Assembly (NCBI GenBank): GCA_002426555.1
Contig: DIQU01000014.1
Span: 27,957-64,443 of the forward strand
Reading direction: 5' to 3'
Length of the DNA: 36,487 nt
Source: Firmicutes bacterium UBA5454
GTDB lineage: Bacteria; Bacillota; Clostridia; Caldicoprobacterales; DTU083
The stretch's first letter is position 1, and each line of letters starts with the position of its first letter. Shown piece by piece: positions 1 through 8,958 of the stretch. The position numbers were made by a program, and so were the translations under genes. The notes beneath the pieces were generated by a model that searched no databases, was not told the DNA's origin, and saw only the letters and a list, made by a program, of their open reading frames with translations.

Positions 1-1355
1 CGTATGGCTATCTCAGGATAATTCTCACTTAATAAACCCATAGCAGCAAAAATATAATCAGCGTCCAGAAAATAATCAGCTTGCTGCGGTTTTAACACTG
101 CAGGGTTTGCATCATCATATCGGGATTGCTCAAGTGCTTCCAAAGGATTAATACTGTTTATTATCGGACCACCAGTCCCTATTATTGTCCTTAATCCTGT
201 CAGGTCCTTACCAGTTTGTACATAGGCGGCTCCAAAAGGAGTATACATAGTTTCTATTGTTCCTGCATGGCGTTCTACTGCCAGCTTAACTGCTGTAGTG
301 GTTAGACTGTAATCTACAAGACTCAATTTTTCACTGTCAGAAGGAAGTAAATCGGGAGAGTCTGATATCAGTGTTAATTGACTTTTTATATCATCCGCTG
401 ATAATCCTGAGCGGTTTTTTATCTGCTCAATTCCAGCTGATTCAACTAAAGCTGTGGCACTGTATCTTACACCTAAATCGCCTTCAACAGTACGTTTCAT
501 AAAGGGTTCAGGAAGTCCTTTTATAATGACTCCTGTCCGTGTTGGGCTGCCATCCGCAATGGAATGTACATCGGTTGTAGCTCCTCCTACATCCACTACC
601 AGGAGGTCCCCAATTCCCTTCTCTTTCTCATAACCCGCTGACAGTCGATAAGCTGCACTGAGAACTGCTGATGGAGTAGGCATTAAAATACCCTCTATAA
701 GGTTCTTCACTTTTGAAAGCCCCTTGGCCTGAATAATTCTTCTGAGGAATATCTTACGTATTGCTTCCCTGGCAGGTTCTATGTTCAGAGTATTAAACTC
801 AGGCATTACGTTTGCACATACTGTTACCTGCTTACCTGACCTGAGTAAAACAGCTGATGCCTGGTCCGCTGCAGATTTATTTCCGGCTATAACAACTGGA
901 AAGCCTTGTTCTATATTGGACAATGCATGAGCATTATGCAAAATTACATCCTTGTTACCGCCATCTGTTCCGCCAGTCAGTAGTACAATATCCGGTTTTA
1001 ATTCATTGATCTCAGCTGTTTCACTGGGGCTCAGCTCGTAGGAATACACCTTCATTACCTTTGCGCCTGCACTTAGAGCTGCTCTTTTTGCCGCTTCTGC
1101 CGTCAAATCCGGAACCAAACCGACAGCAATCATCTTTAAGCCTCCTGCAGCGCTGCTGCATGCATACTTGGCCATATAATCAATATTACCTGTACGTTCC
1201 TTTAGGATATTCAGGGCATTTTCCAGTCCTTCATTTATATCTGCAGCTACCGTAGTAAATGACTTGGCAGTACCTAAGACGAGCTCGCTTTCCAAATCTA
1301 CAGCAGTGACCTTGGTATATGTACTTCCAAAGTCAATAAGTAAAACTGCTTGCAT
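1..1355 (-). CDS. glmL: Glutamate mutase reactivase/chaperone GlmL (MutL), 3' end cut by window
   Basis: The frame is open from an ATG at 1353-1355 to the left edge, giving about 451 residues; family members are near 460, so only the last few residues are missing. It shows ASKHA (actin/Hsp70-like) ATPase signatures: a phosphate-1 loop LLIDFGSTYTKV at residues 5-16, a second phosphate loop LLVVDVGGATTDVHS in the middle, and a late IGTGGPII adenosine motif. In known operons this protein sits between the S and E subunits of adenosylcobalamin-dependent glutamate mutase and is thought to exchange damaged cofactor. Here it starts 4 bp after the S-subunit stop, so co-translation is likely. The catalytic E subunit would be expected just beyond the left edge. 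The identification rests on recognisable motifs plus the neighbour and is strong. Confidence 0.9.
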   Translation of the reverse strand, partial: MQAVLLIDFGSTYTKVTAVDLESELVLGTAKSFTTVAADINEGLENALNILKERTGNIDYMAKYACSSAAGGLKMIAVGLVPDLTAEAAKRAALSAGAKVMKVYSYELSPSETAEINELKPDIVLLTGGTDGGNKDVILHNAHALSNIEQGFPVVIAGNKSAADQASAVLLRSGKQVTVCANVMPEFNTLNIEPAREAIRKIFLRRIIQAKGLSKVKNLIEGILMPTPSAVLSAAYRLSAGYEKEKGIGDLLVVDVGGATTDVHSIADGSPTRTGVIIKGLPEPFMKRTVEGDLGVRYSATALVESAGIEQIKNRSGLSADDIKSQLTLISDSPDLLPSDSEKLSLVDYSLTTTAVKLAVERHAGTIETMYTPFGAAYVQTGKDLTGLRTIIGTGGPIINSINPLEALEQSRYDDANPAVLKPQQADYFLDADYIFAAMGLLSENYPEIAI

Positions 1356-1359
1356 TAAA

Positions 1360-1773
1360 TCATTCAGCTCCCAAATCCTTTTTGATTTCTACAATAGCAG
1401 TATCCGGAAGAGTTCCCGGAGGATAAACACGGTTAAATCCCATATCTTCAAACTTTTTTTCCACCTCTTCAAAAGGAGCCTTTCCTACAACAAGATTGCC
1501 GCCTACATAGAGAGGAATGTTCTGTAACCCAGCTTCATCACATTTTTCTCTAAGCCCGCGGCAATCAAGTTCTCCATGTCCGTACAGGGATGATACTAAT
1601 ATTGCATCAGCTGCAGTTTCTATTGCAGCTTCGATAAATTCCTCCTGAGATACCATTACACCCAGATTTATTACTTTAAAACCAGCTTCTGTAAAGGCAT
1701 AATCCAGTATTTTGTTCCCTACTGCATGAACATCTGAACCGATTACGCCTAAAACCAGAGTTTTTTTGCTCAC
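1360..1773 (-). CDS. glmS/mutS: Glutamate mutase S (cobalamin-binding) subunit
   Basis: This is the small B12-binding subunit of glutamate mutase, which rearranges L-glutamate to threo-3-methylaspartate, the first step of methylaspartate glutamate fermentation. The cobalamin signature DxHxxG is present as SDVHAVG near the N-terminus; the His is the lower cobalt ligand in this family. Further hallmarks are SSLYGHGE, a GGNLVVG loop and the tail RVYPPGT. I start it at a GTG at 1773 rather than at the upstream in-frame GTG codons: an AAGGTGG ribosome-binding site lies 8 nt before it, and the resulting 137 aa with N-terminus [12 protein letters not shown] matches the Clostridium family length and start. 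GlmL follows. The promoter and leader carry an 8-bp tandem repeat. Confidence 0.94.
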   Translation of the reverse strand: MSKKTLVLGVIGSDVHAVGNKILDYAFTEAGFKVINLGVMVSQEEFIEAAIETAADAILVSSLYGHGELDCRGLREKCDEAGLQNIPLYVGGNLVVGKAPFEEVEKKFEDMGFNRVYPPGTLPDTAIVEIKKDLGAE

Positions 1774-1792
1774 AGCCTTCACCACCTTTACA

Positions 1793-1856
1793 TAGTAGTA
1801 TAGTAGTATAGTAGTATAGTAGTATAGTAGTATAATAGTATAATAGTATAATAGTA
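1793..1856. repeat. 8-bp tandem repeat in the glmS promoter/leader
   Basis: Eight uninterrupted copies of an 8-bp unit: on the plus strand five TAGTAGTA units (1793-1832) then three TAATAGTA units (1833-1856). In the direction of transcription the array begins within the predicted -10 box and ends about 20 bp before the glmS GTG, so it forms most of the leader. Such arrays gain or lose units by slippage. The two unit variants occur in blocks, as expected from recent expansion. Confidence 0.95.
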
Positions 1857-1876
1857 GATATCTTTAATTAAGTCAA
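1848..1876 (-). promoter_or_regulatory. Predicted sigma-A promoter of glmS-glmL
   Basis: On the minus strand TTGACT (1871-1876) is followed after 17 nt by TATTAT (1848-1853). The -10 hexamer lies in the first unit of the 8-bp array, and downstream units offer extra -10-like hexamers (TATTAT, TATACT) every 8 bp. Confidence 0.7.
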
Positions 1877-1922
1877 CATTGTCCAAATTTATTGACTGAG
1901 CTGCTAAGTACTTGAAGAATAT

Positions 1923-3314
1923 TCATTTTGAGTATCTTAAATATTTTTTTTCGTAGTATTCTGACTCAATTGTATCACGAGCCAATAGTTCACTGCTGCT
2001 CAGGATTTTTGAAGCCTCTTTCAAATCAGACCATATGCCAACTGCAACCCCACCCAATGCAGCTGCTCCCAAACACGCAATATCAGTATCGTGAAATAAC
2101 TGCACATCGCCGATTATGGAACAGATTAGTTTCTGCCATGGCGCTGCCTTGGAAGCACCACCTATCAGTTTTACAGATTGCACAATATGACCTTCCGCAA
2201 CAAAACGCTCCATAATGCGGCGCACCTCAAAAACCACACCTTCCATGGCTGCCAGTGCAATATCATATGCATCAGAATGCAAATCCAAGCCTTCAATTGA
2301 AGCTTTACCATTGCTGAAATTAGGTCGTAGAAATATATTTTCATTAATACCGATACGCTTCATAACCTCGTTATCCAGAACATCAAAGCTCAACTGAGAA
2401 TCACCGAAAAGCTTGTTACGCACCCAGTCCAATGCAGCTCCTCCTGTGGGAACGCTGGAAAACACCCCATACATATTGGGACAAACATGAGGTCCTACAC
2501 TTAAAATGGAATCATGATTTAAAAACCTTGTTGCACCAAAGATAACCCATGCAGTACCAGTCGACAAAAGTATATCTCCCGCTTCCAATACATTGGCACC
2601 GGCTGCAGCACAATATTGATCATGACCTCCATTTACTACTTTTGTATTCGTAGTCAGACCCATGGCTTCTGCTGCTTCCGGAGTAAGATTCCCAATTACG
2701 GTTCCTGTGGGCATTATCTCAGGAAGTGCAGACTCACGAATTCCACACAGCTCAAGAATTTCGTTTTGCCAGCCACTGCTATGAATGTCCAGCATACCTG
2801 TCATAGCTGCACTGGTAGGATCCGTTATTGGTATACCAGTAAGCTGCATATTCAGGTACTCCAGAGTAGTCAGGTAGTGAGCAGGCTCATATTTTTTAAA
2901 CTCCAAAAAATTTCCTATGCAGCTGCCAGGTGACAGTCTTCTGCCGGTGCGGGAATGGAACCATCTATCATCTCGCTCCCCCTGACTGAATTCTGAAAAA
3001 AAAGCCTTGTTCCTTTTATCCATCCAGGTAGCCGCGTATGCTAAAGGATCACCTTTCTCATCAACAGGCACAAGACTGCCTCCTTGAGCAGATATGCAAA
3101 TGCATGCCACTTCTTTCGGAGCAATGGACCCAGTGCATTCTCTTACAGTTTGGATCACTAATTCCTTCCATTTACAAGCATCCTGCTCCACTATTCCTCC
3201 TGACGCAGTTATAAGTGGATAATTAGCGCTGAAATAAGCAAGTTTATTACCGGATTTATCCACTAAAATTGATTTAACAGCTGTTGTACCGACATCAACC
3301 GCACATATATACAT
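1923..3314 (-). CDS. FGGY-family carbohydrate kinase
   Basis: An ATP-dependent sugar or polyol kinase, 463 aa, slightly short for the family (about 500). The N-terminal FGGY domain opens with the phosphate loop DVGTTAVKS (D7-S15). The likely catalytic Asp is D232 in VVNGGHDQ, and the C-terminal domain carries LIGGASKAAPWQ and the glycine-rich CLGAAALGG segment. The substrate cannot be read from sequence; xylulose, fuculose or rhamnulose type kinases all share these motifs. It is the last gene of the ABC-transporter operon, 10 bp after the lplC-like permease, with ribosome-binding site GGGGGATATT before ATG. It most likely phosphorylates a monosaccharide released from the imported substrate. 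Confidence 0.88.
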   Translation of the reverse strand: MYICAVDVGTTAVKSILVDKSGNKLAYFSANYPLITASGGIVEQDACKWKELVIQTVRECTGSIAPKEVACICISAQGGSLVPVDEKGDPLAYAATWMDKRNKAFFSEFSQGERDDRWFHSRTGRRLSPGSCIGNFLEFKKYEPAHYLTTLEYLNMQLTGIPITDPTSAAMTGMLDIHSSGWQNEILELCGIRESALPEIMPTGTVIGNLTPEAAEAMGLTTNTKVVNGGHDQYCAAAGANVLEAGDILLSTGTAWVIFGATRFLNHDSILSVGPHVCPNMYGVFSSVPTGGAALDWVRNKLFGDSQLSFDVLDNEVMKRIGINENIFLRPNFSNGKASIEGLDLHSDAYDIALAAMEGVVFEVRRIMERFVAEGHIVQSVKLIGGASKAAPWQKLICSIIGDVQLFHDTDIACLGAAALGGVAVGIWSDLKEASKILSSSELLARDTIESEYYEKKYLRYSK

Positions 3315-3324
3315 AATATCCCCC

Positions 3325-4203
3325 TTATCCTTTAACTGCGCCCAGCATTATACCCTTAACGAAATATTTTTGTATAAATGGATAAACCATGATGATCGGC
3401 AGCGTAGAGACAACTATGGTAACATAACGGACTTGCAGGGATACCATCCCTTTTTCTTCCGCTTTCAGTATCTCCTGGGACAGAAGCTCACTGGACGACT
3501 GTATCAGTATTCTGCGAAGCAATATCTGAAGGGGCTGCAATTCTTTTTTACTAATGTAGAGGAGAGGAGTAAAGAAATTATTCCAGCGTCCTATTGCATA
3601 ATATAGTATTAGAACCGCCAAGGTAGGCATAATAAGCGGGATGGCGATCCGAAAAAGAATCTGTATATCGTTTGCTCCATCTACTATGGCACTCTCCATC
3701 ACTTCTTCAGGTATCGACGAAAAGGCACTTCGGCATATCATTACATAATAAGATGCCAATAACACCGGTATGATCATAACCCAACGGCTGTTGTAAAAGC
3801 CTAGCTGTGTTATCAACAAATAAGAAGGAATCAGCCCTCCTGAGAAGTACAAACAAAATACTATGAAAAAGTTTAAGAAGCGTCTGGCACAAAAACTTTT
3901 TCTTGAAAGCGGATAAGCAGCCATAGTGGTAGCTAAAATGCTAAACGAAGTTCCCACGACTACATAAAATATCGTATTTCCATAGGCCATCCAAATACCC
4001 GGATTTTTCAATACGTGCTTATACGCCTCAAAACTTAAACCAACCGGCCATAAGAACACTTCACCTTTATTTACGGCAGCTGAGCTGCTGATGGATATAC
4101 TTATTATATATAAGAAAGGGTACAGCGTAACAATTCCGGCTAAAATCGCAATAAAGTAAACTAAAAAATAAAACAAACTATTCGAACCTAGTTTTTCTTT
4201 CAT
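3325..4203 (-). CDS. ABC sugar transporter permease, LplC/CUT1 type
   Basis: An inner-membrane permease of 292 aa with six hydrophobic segments and the cytoplasmic EAA-like loop EEVMESAIVDGAN...IPLIMPTLAV that contacts the ATPase. It belongs to the carbohydrate-uptake transporter 1 family that includes LplC and YtcP, whose members import oligosaccharides or complex glycans. It follows the LplB-like permease by 18 bp and has a good ribosome-binding site (GGAGGTGC, ATG). No ATP-binding subunit is encoded nearby; members of this group commonly borrow a shared MsmX-type ATPase, which I infer here. Confidence 0.93.
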   Translation of the reverse strand: MKEKLGSNSLFYFLVYFIAILAGIVTLYPFLYIISISISSSAAVNKGEVFLWPVGLSFEAYKHVLKNPGIWMAYGNTIFYVVVGTSFSILATTMAAYPLSRKSFCARRFLNFFIVFCLYFSGGLIPSYLLITQLGFYNSRWVMIIPVLLASYYVMICRSAFSSIPEEVMESAIVDGANDIQILFRIAIPLIMPTLAVLILYYAIGRWNNFFTPLLYISKKELQPLQILLRRILIQSSSELLSQEILKAEEKGMVSLQVRYVTIVVSTLPIIMVYPFIQKYFVKGIMLGAVKG

Positions 4204-4221
4204 CCTTTACGCACCTCCTTA

Positions 4222-5178
4222 TTACCATAGACTGGTCTGGGTTACTCTTCGTGATATGACATTGGATCCAAATATTAGAATGAAATTGATTATGGAATTG
4301 AAAAGTCCAACAGCCGCAGAAAAGCTAAAACTGGTGGATTCAATACCTTTTCGATACACATAGGTTGAGATGACATCCGCTGTTTCATATATGCCAGGAT
4401 TATAGAGAAGAAAAACCTTTTCAAACCCCACGCTCATAATGGTTCCCAGCCGAAGTATAAACAAAATAATTATTGTTGGAGCTATCATAGGTATAGTAAT
4501 ATACCATACCTCCTTGAACTTCGAGATCCCATCAATCTTAGCAGATTCATATAATGAAGGATCAATGCCTACAATTGCTGCAATGTATATAATTGAATTG
4601 AATCCAAATGATTGCCACACCCCAGATGATACATAAATAGTCTTGAACCAATCCTTCTTCATAAGGAAATTAATCGGTTCAATTCCTAGTTTCCCCAGAA
4701 AGTTATTTACGATTCCTGTATCTACAGCTAAAAATTCTTTGATAATTCCAACTAAAACTACAGTTGAAATAAAATGAGGTAAATAACTAACAGTCTGGAT
4801 GGACTTCCTCAGTTTTGAACTGCGAATTTCACAAATGCAGACAGCAAAAATGATTGGCAGTGGAAAGCCATATAATATACTGTATACAGATATTAATAAT
4901 GTATTTCTGATAAGACGAAAAGCATAGGGAGACTGAAAAAATTGGATAAACCACTTCAAACCAACCCAATCGCCCCCGTAAAGACCTGCGCCAGGCTTGA
5001 AGTCTTTAAATGCTATAACAAGTCCGCCCATGGGAAGATACATAAAAACAGCATACCAAATGAATATTGGCAGAAATATCAGGAATAAATATTTATCACG
5101 TTTCAGTGCCTTTAGTATTTTATTATAGCTATTCACTTTACCTTTACTTTTCTCATGAATTTTAAGCTCTCTTCGCAT
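4222..5178 (-). CDS. ABC sugar transporter permease, LplB/CUT1 type
   Basis: The partner permease, 318 aa from the ATG at 5178, with the typical N-terminus of basic residues then LFLIFLPIFIWYAVFMYLPM and the FKDFKPG segment of LplB proteins, six membrane spans and the EAA-like loop YESAKIDGISKF...IPMIAPTI. A longer frame opens at 5217, but that start would lie in a strong hairpin and lacks a ribosome-binding site. The start at 5178 is preceded by GGGAGGAAAGTTGT. The gene sits between the solute-binding lipoprotein and the LplC-like permease, the usual order. Confidence 0.93.
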   Translation of the reverse strand: MRRELKIHEKSKGKVNSYNKILKALKRDKYLFLIFLPIFIWYAVFMYLPMGGLVIAFKDFKPGAGLYGGDWVGLKWFIQFFQSPYAFRLIRNTLLISVYSILYGFPLPIIFAVCICEIRSSKLRKSIQTVSYLPHFISTVVLVGIIKEFLAVDTGIVNNFLGKLGIEPINFLMKKDWFKTIYVSSGVWQSFGFNSIIYIAAIVGIDPSLYESAKIDGISKFKEVWYITIPMIAPTIIILFILRLGTIMSVGFEKVFLLYNPGIYETADVISTYVYRKGIESTSFSFSAAVGLFNSIINFILIFGSNVISRRVTQTSLW

Positions 5179-5201
5179 ACAACTTTCCTCCCTTTGAAAA
5201 C

Positions 5202-5228
5202 AAGCAGGGAGAGCCATACTCCCTGCTT
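5202..5228 (-). terminator. Intra-operon hairpin (leaky terminator or mRNA stabiliser) after the solute-binding protein gene
   Basis: The 10-bp arms AAGCAGGGAG and CTCCCTGCTT enclose a 7-nt loop, starting 12 nt after the stop of the binding-protein gene and ending 23 nt before the downstream ribosome-binding site region. The U-tract after it is weak (GTTTTC), so partial termination or 3'-end protection is more likely than full termination. Either would raise binding protein over permeases. Confidence 0.75.
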
Positions 5229-5239
5229 ATTTTTTTTAC

Positions 5240-6871
5240 TTAGTTACCTGCGGCTTTCGTTCTTTCATACCTGGATTGATATGCTTCCAACAACTGACTT
5301 AATCCCATAGATTCAGCTGTAGCCACATAGTCATCAAAGGTTGACAGATCGGTTTCTCCCGTAACAAAAGATACCAGCATCTCATTGAAGTAAGTTATGA
5401 TATCAGTATCATATTGTTGTATAACTTCAATTTCATCAGGGAGGAAAAACGAGGTGAGTACATCGGGAAGTTTGTTATATTCATGTATTTGTTTATTATA
5501 TACAGCAATTTCCGGCATATAGCTTACATCCCGGTGAGCTGCAAGTAAAATACGCGGGAACCCACCAAAGTTATTTCCCATGCGATTAGCGTAATTATCC
5601 GTTGTCCTTTTCTCAAGGTCTGGTACTATCTTACCATCTATAACTTCATAGTCTTCATCTTCTAACCCGTAAAACATCAGACTGTTAGCTTCTTCGCTAA
5701 AGATGTAATCCAAAAAGCTGAATACTGCTTCCGGGTTCTCACAATTTTTGTTAATAGCAAAATATCCTGCAATTGGATCATTACCTCTGTAATAGCGATG
5801 TCCGTAAGGGCCTTCAAGTGGCAGCATGGGTGTCATGATGAGCGAGTCGTTTTTTACATCTATTTCAGGATTAAGCAGGCGTGCATAAGTTTGTGCAAAG
5901 TTTATATAAACCATCGAAACACCTACTGTATCATTTGCCATTCTTTCATTAATCATATCATAGGTAGATGTGGAAAAGTCGCTGTTAATCAAACCTTCTT
6001 CATACGCCCTGTTCCAATATTCTAGGAAGTCCCTATATCTTTCTGAAGTAAAAGAGCTTTCCAACTGCCCATTATCATCTGCTATAAAACCTGCTCCGTT
6101 AAGCTCAAGCCCCCAAAAAGCGCCGAGTGCGTTGAAATAGGATAAATGAGAAAAGTACATGGGATTTTCATCATTCTCATCATTACCATTTGGGTCCTGG
6201 GTTTTAAAAGCTGTTAATACATCATAAAACTGATCTGTTGTAGCAGGAACATCTAAATTCAGGTTCTCTAACCACTCGCTTTGTATCAGCAGGTTGGGAA
6301 TATAATCCAAGCTCATATTTATAACAGGAACGTAGAAGACTTTACCATCCGGGGTAGTCATCTGACTCATAACCGTTGGGTTGTCTTCAAAACGCCACGA
6401 TAGATTAACAGCATATTTTCCATAAAGATCTGTCAATTCAAGGAACATCCCAGAATTAACATAAGTCATATCTGTATCTGTGGACGGCATTTGTATTACA
6501 TCAGGAAGGTCAATACCGGCAGCCAGGCGAGGTTTGATGGCATCACCATATGAAGCGGGATCCAGGATTTCCATATCAAGTTCTACATTAGCCAGACGTA
6601 AAATTTCCTGAAGCCATGCCATATTTTCAAAGTCCATATCTCCGCTGGCTACGCCCGTATTTGAACATACCCACGATATGGTAAGCGGTTCTTCAGTTAT
6701 AGGTGCACTACCATCATAAACGAATCCCTCTTCTACTGGTTCAGCGGTTTTAGTATCAACAGGTTTATCCGTTTGTTTGCCGGGATCGTCTGTCTGATCA
6801 CCTGTACAGCCAGTGATCAAAGTAACAATAAGGATACAAGATAGAAGAATTGATAGTATTCTTTTTTTCAT
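5240..6871 (-). CDS. Extracellular solute-binding lipoprotein of the ABC sugar transporter
   Basis: A 543-aa lipoprotein of the family-1/LplA-like binding proteins. The N-terminus has three basic residues, a hydrophobic stretch, and the lipobox LITGC with Cys22 as the predicted lipidated residue, followed by an Asp/Thr/Lys-rich linker to about residue 50. It would sit on the outer face of the membrane and deliver substrate to the two permeases encoded downstream. LplA-type proteins are longer than simple sugar binders and are associated with oligosaccharides. GGAGGAG precedes the ATG. It is the only protein of the catabolic cluster with a secretion signal. A 139-bp gap lies upstream, with no convincing promoter. 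Confidence 0.95.
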   Translation of the reverse strand: MKKRILSILLSCILIVTLITGCTGDQTDDPGKQTDKPVDTKTAEPVEEGFVYDGSAPITEEPLTISWVCSNTGVASGDMDFENMAWLQEILRLANVELDMEILDPASYGDAIKPRLAAGIDLPDVIQMPSTDTDMTYVNSGMFLELTDLYGKYAVNLSWRFEDNPTVMSQMTTPDGKVFYVPVINMSLDYIPNLLIQSEWLENLNLDVPATTDQFYDVLTAFKTQDPNGNDENDENPMYFSHLSYFNALGAFWGLELNGAGFIADDNGQLESSFTSERYRDFLEYWNRAYEEGLINSDFSTSTYDMINERMANDTVGVSMVYINFAQTYARLLNPEIDVKNDSLIMTPMLPLEGPYGHRYYRGNDPIAGYFAINKNCENPEAVFSFLDYIFSEEANSLMFYGLEDEDYEVIDGKIVPDLEKRTTDNYANRMGNNFGGFPRILLAAHRDVSYMPEIAVYNKQIHEYNKLPDVLTSFFLPDEIEVIQQYDTDIITYFNEMLVSFVTGETDLSTFDDYVATAESMGLSQLLEAYQSRYERTKAAGN

Positions 6872-7010
6872 TTTTTCTCCTCCATTTTTTTATAGTAGTG
6901 AGTGTTTTTTTATACATAGTATAAGCAGATCTTTTTATCTCCCCCTTTCTTTTCGACTAAATAAATCAAATCCATCTTAATCTTAAATGTTCACCCCCTT
7001 ATCAGGTCAA

Positions 7011-7952
7011 TCAGTAGTTAACTTTCTCCGATATATTGAATGGCTGTGCTATGGCTTCACTTACATAGACAGTCCCTTTACACAACTGATAGATTGATGC
7101 CGGTACAGATGGTGTTACAGGTCCATAGAGCTGCATGCGTGAAACCATGCGCTCCCATGAATTATAGCCTCCCGTAAAGGTAAGGTTGTGACGCTCCAGA
7201 TGGTCTCTTGCATTGACTACATCCTTCGGTCCAACTGTTACTGCATAACCCGGGGTATTGGCCATGTCTCCTGCCCCTCCAAATCCCAAAGAATTTTGAA
7301 TAACAGTCATTGGATGAGTTTCAATAAATCGTGTGCCAAAGGTGAGAAATTCGTCCAGGGAGTCTGTCCCAAAGGCCTTTGTATTTGGATCAATAAACGC
7401 AGTATGTCCAATCCAGCCGGTTGCTGAAACCACCAGATCTGCTGCACCTTCTCCGGCTTCTTCTATAAGCTCGGAATAACAATCTACATTATCATTGGTG
7501 AATACATGGATTTGCTCGATGGGCGGTCTTAAATCCTCTCTCAGGTGACCATAGAATTCTCGCAGGAAGGCTCCCCCCAGAGAAGGACCGTAGGTAACCG
7601 GTGCGACATTTCCATCACTGTCAGCCCATTCATCCATACAAAATGCATGAAGATTACGACAGTTTACATTGAATTTATTACATGCTTCCGTAACCGACTC
7701 ATATATATTTTTCCACGAATTGGCAAATATTGCAACAAGATGAGTATCCTCTTCATCGGACTTCTTCAGCTGCATGAAAAGCTCACCAGCTACAGCTGAA
7801 TTGGGGTCTTCAACAACCCGCACACGATATTCAGGATTGGGGTGGGGATAGTTTTCCATTTCTTCCCGCGTAATCTTTCTGCATCTTTCCAGCGCTTCTG
7901 CATCTTTGAACGGTATCCATTCTGCAGGCTTGAAACTAAATGATTGCTTCAT
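7011..7952 (-). CDS. NagB-like (glucosamine-6-phosphate deaminase/isomerase fold) protein
   Basis: A 313-aa member of the NagB/6-phosphogluconolactonase-like fold. Two family active-site blocks are visible: FCMDEWADSDGN (D107, matching the proton-abstracting Asp of NagB) and ATGWIGHTAFIDP, where H183 matches the ring-opening His. The neighbouring acidic residue of NagB (GNDGH) is Ile181 here, and the Glu of FNEP is Asp188. The blocks are therefore related to NagB but not identical, and the substrate may differ. At about 310 aa it is longer than NagB (about 266). It follows a paralogue by 34 bp and precedes the transporter genes. The ribosome-binding site is AAGGAG. Cytoplasmic, with no signal peptide. 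Confidence 0.82.
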   Translation of the reverse strand: MKQSFSFKPAEWIPFKDAEALERCRKITREEMENYPHPNPEYRVRVVEDPNSAVAGELFMQLKKSDEEDTHLVAIFANSWKNIYESVTEACNKFNVNCRNLHAFCMDEWADSDGNVAPVTYGPSLGGAFLREFYGHLREDLRPPIEQIHVFTNDNVDCYSELIEEAGEGAADLVVSATGWIGHTAFIDPNTKAFGTDSLDEFLTFGTRFIETHPMTVIQNSLGFGGAGDMANTPGYAVTVGPKDVVNARDHLERHNLTFTGGYNSWERMVSRMQLYGPVTPSVPASIYQLCKGTVYVSEAIAQPFNISEKVNY

Positions 7953-7986
7953 TATAACACTACTCCTTTTCTTGTAATGGTAATAG

Positions 7987-8958
7987 TCATTTTTTCAGGT
8001 ATGAAAAGACTTCTTCAGGCATATCCGGTTTACCTTTGAACTGTGCTGCTACAGCTTCATGAATGTAACATGTCCCTTTATACATACGAAGTATTGATGC
8101 AGGCACTTCCATGGCAACAGGTCCGAAAAGCATCAAACGTGATACCATTCTTTGCCATGATACTGCTTTATCCAGTGATGTCTTATACTGCAGTTCAATA
8201 TGATCTCTGGCATGTGCTATGTCGCGGGGTCCTACGGTAGCAGACTTTGGGGGAACAGCGGCCAGATCTCCTGAACTTGCAAACAAACCTAATAATGAGT
8301 CTTCTGCTATGGAAATCATATGATTGCTTACAATGCGGGTAGTTTGCTTAAGATAGTCTTCCATGCTTTCACATATGAATTCACCTTCCGGTTCTATCGA
8401 TGCTATCCGTCCGGACCAGCCTATTGAACTATAGCAGACATCCGCTCCGCCTTCTCCAATTTCGTCTATTAAATCAGAGTAATGTTCTACATTTTCATTC
8501 GTAAAATAGTGAATGTTGCTTTCTTTGGGACGCAGCTCCGGGTTTAATCCATTATAAAAATACTTCTGAAATATCCGCCCATAGCTGGCAGTATAGTCAA
8601 GAGGAGCAATATTACCCATATCATCCGCCCACTCATTAAGGAAAAATACATTGAGATTACGGCAGCTGACACCATACTTGTTGCATAATTCAGCCAGGTT
8701 TTCATATACCGCTGCATATGGATTGGGAAGAATTATCGTTAGTTTTTGGTTCTCAGTATCGGATTTATACAATCGGTAGAAAAGATCGATGACAAAAGTC
8801 GATTGTACATCCTGAACAACACTTACTTTGAACTCCTTGTTTTCCCAGGAATAATCCTCCAGCTCATGCATATTTACTTTTCGTGCCTTTTCAATAACTT
8901 CCTTATCGGTATAAGGGAGCCAGTGAACCGGTCTGTGATTAAATGCTGATTTATTCAT
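7987..8958 (-). CDS. NagB-like paralogue with degraded active site
   Basis: A 323-aa paralogue of the neighbouring NagB-like protein, clearly alignable throughout (for example the closing segments VGPRDIAHARDH and QRMVSRLMLFGPV). Key positions are changed: the Asp of MDEW is Asn108 (LNEW), and the His of GHTAF is Arg184 (GRIAS). Loss of both the base and the ring-opening His suggests it is not a working isomerase. It could be a partner or regulatory subunit, a sensor, or act on another ligand. I choose ATG 8958 over the GTG at 8964 because GGAGGG sits 5 nt before it. The ATG overlaps the stop of the upstream M20 gene by 8 bp (ATGAATAA), implying translational coupling. Confidence 0.8.
   Translation of the reverse strand: MNKSAFNHRPVHWLPYTDKEVIEKARKVNMHELEDYSWENKEFKVSVVQDVQSTFVIDLFYRLYKSDTENQKLTIILPNPYAAVYENLAELCNKYGVSCRNLNVFFLNEWADDMGNIAPLDYTASYGRIFQKYFYNGLNPELRPKESNIHYFTNENVEHYSDLIDEIGEGGADVCYSSIGWSGRIASIEPEGEFICESMEDYLKQTTRIVSNHMISIAEDSLLGLFASSGDLAAVPPKSATVGPRDIAHARDHIELQYKTSLDKAVSWQRMVSRLMLFGPVAMEVPASILRMYKGTCYIHEAVAAQFKGKPDMPEEVFSYLKK

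Noticed and set aside
5217..5217. Start of the LplB-like permease at 5217
   Set aside because: It would begin inside the 5202-5228 hairpin, and a better ribosome-binding site lies before the ATG at 5178.
6910..6924. Short palindrome TTATACATAGTATAA upstream of the binding-protein gene
   Set aside because: Arms of six A/T-rich bases are expected by chance here, and it does not match either operator type.
7973..7987. GTAATGGTAATAG-like sequence as a second GntR operator
   Set aside because: Only a half-site (TATTACCA) without a matching arm, in a 34-bp gap of an operon linked to another regulator.
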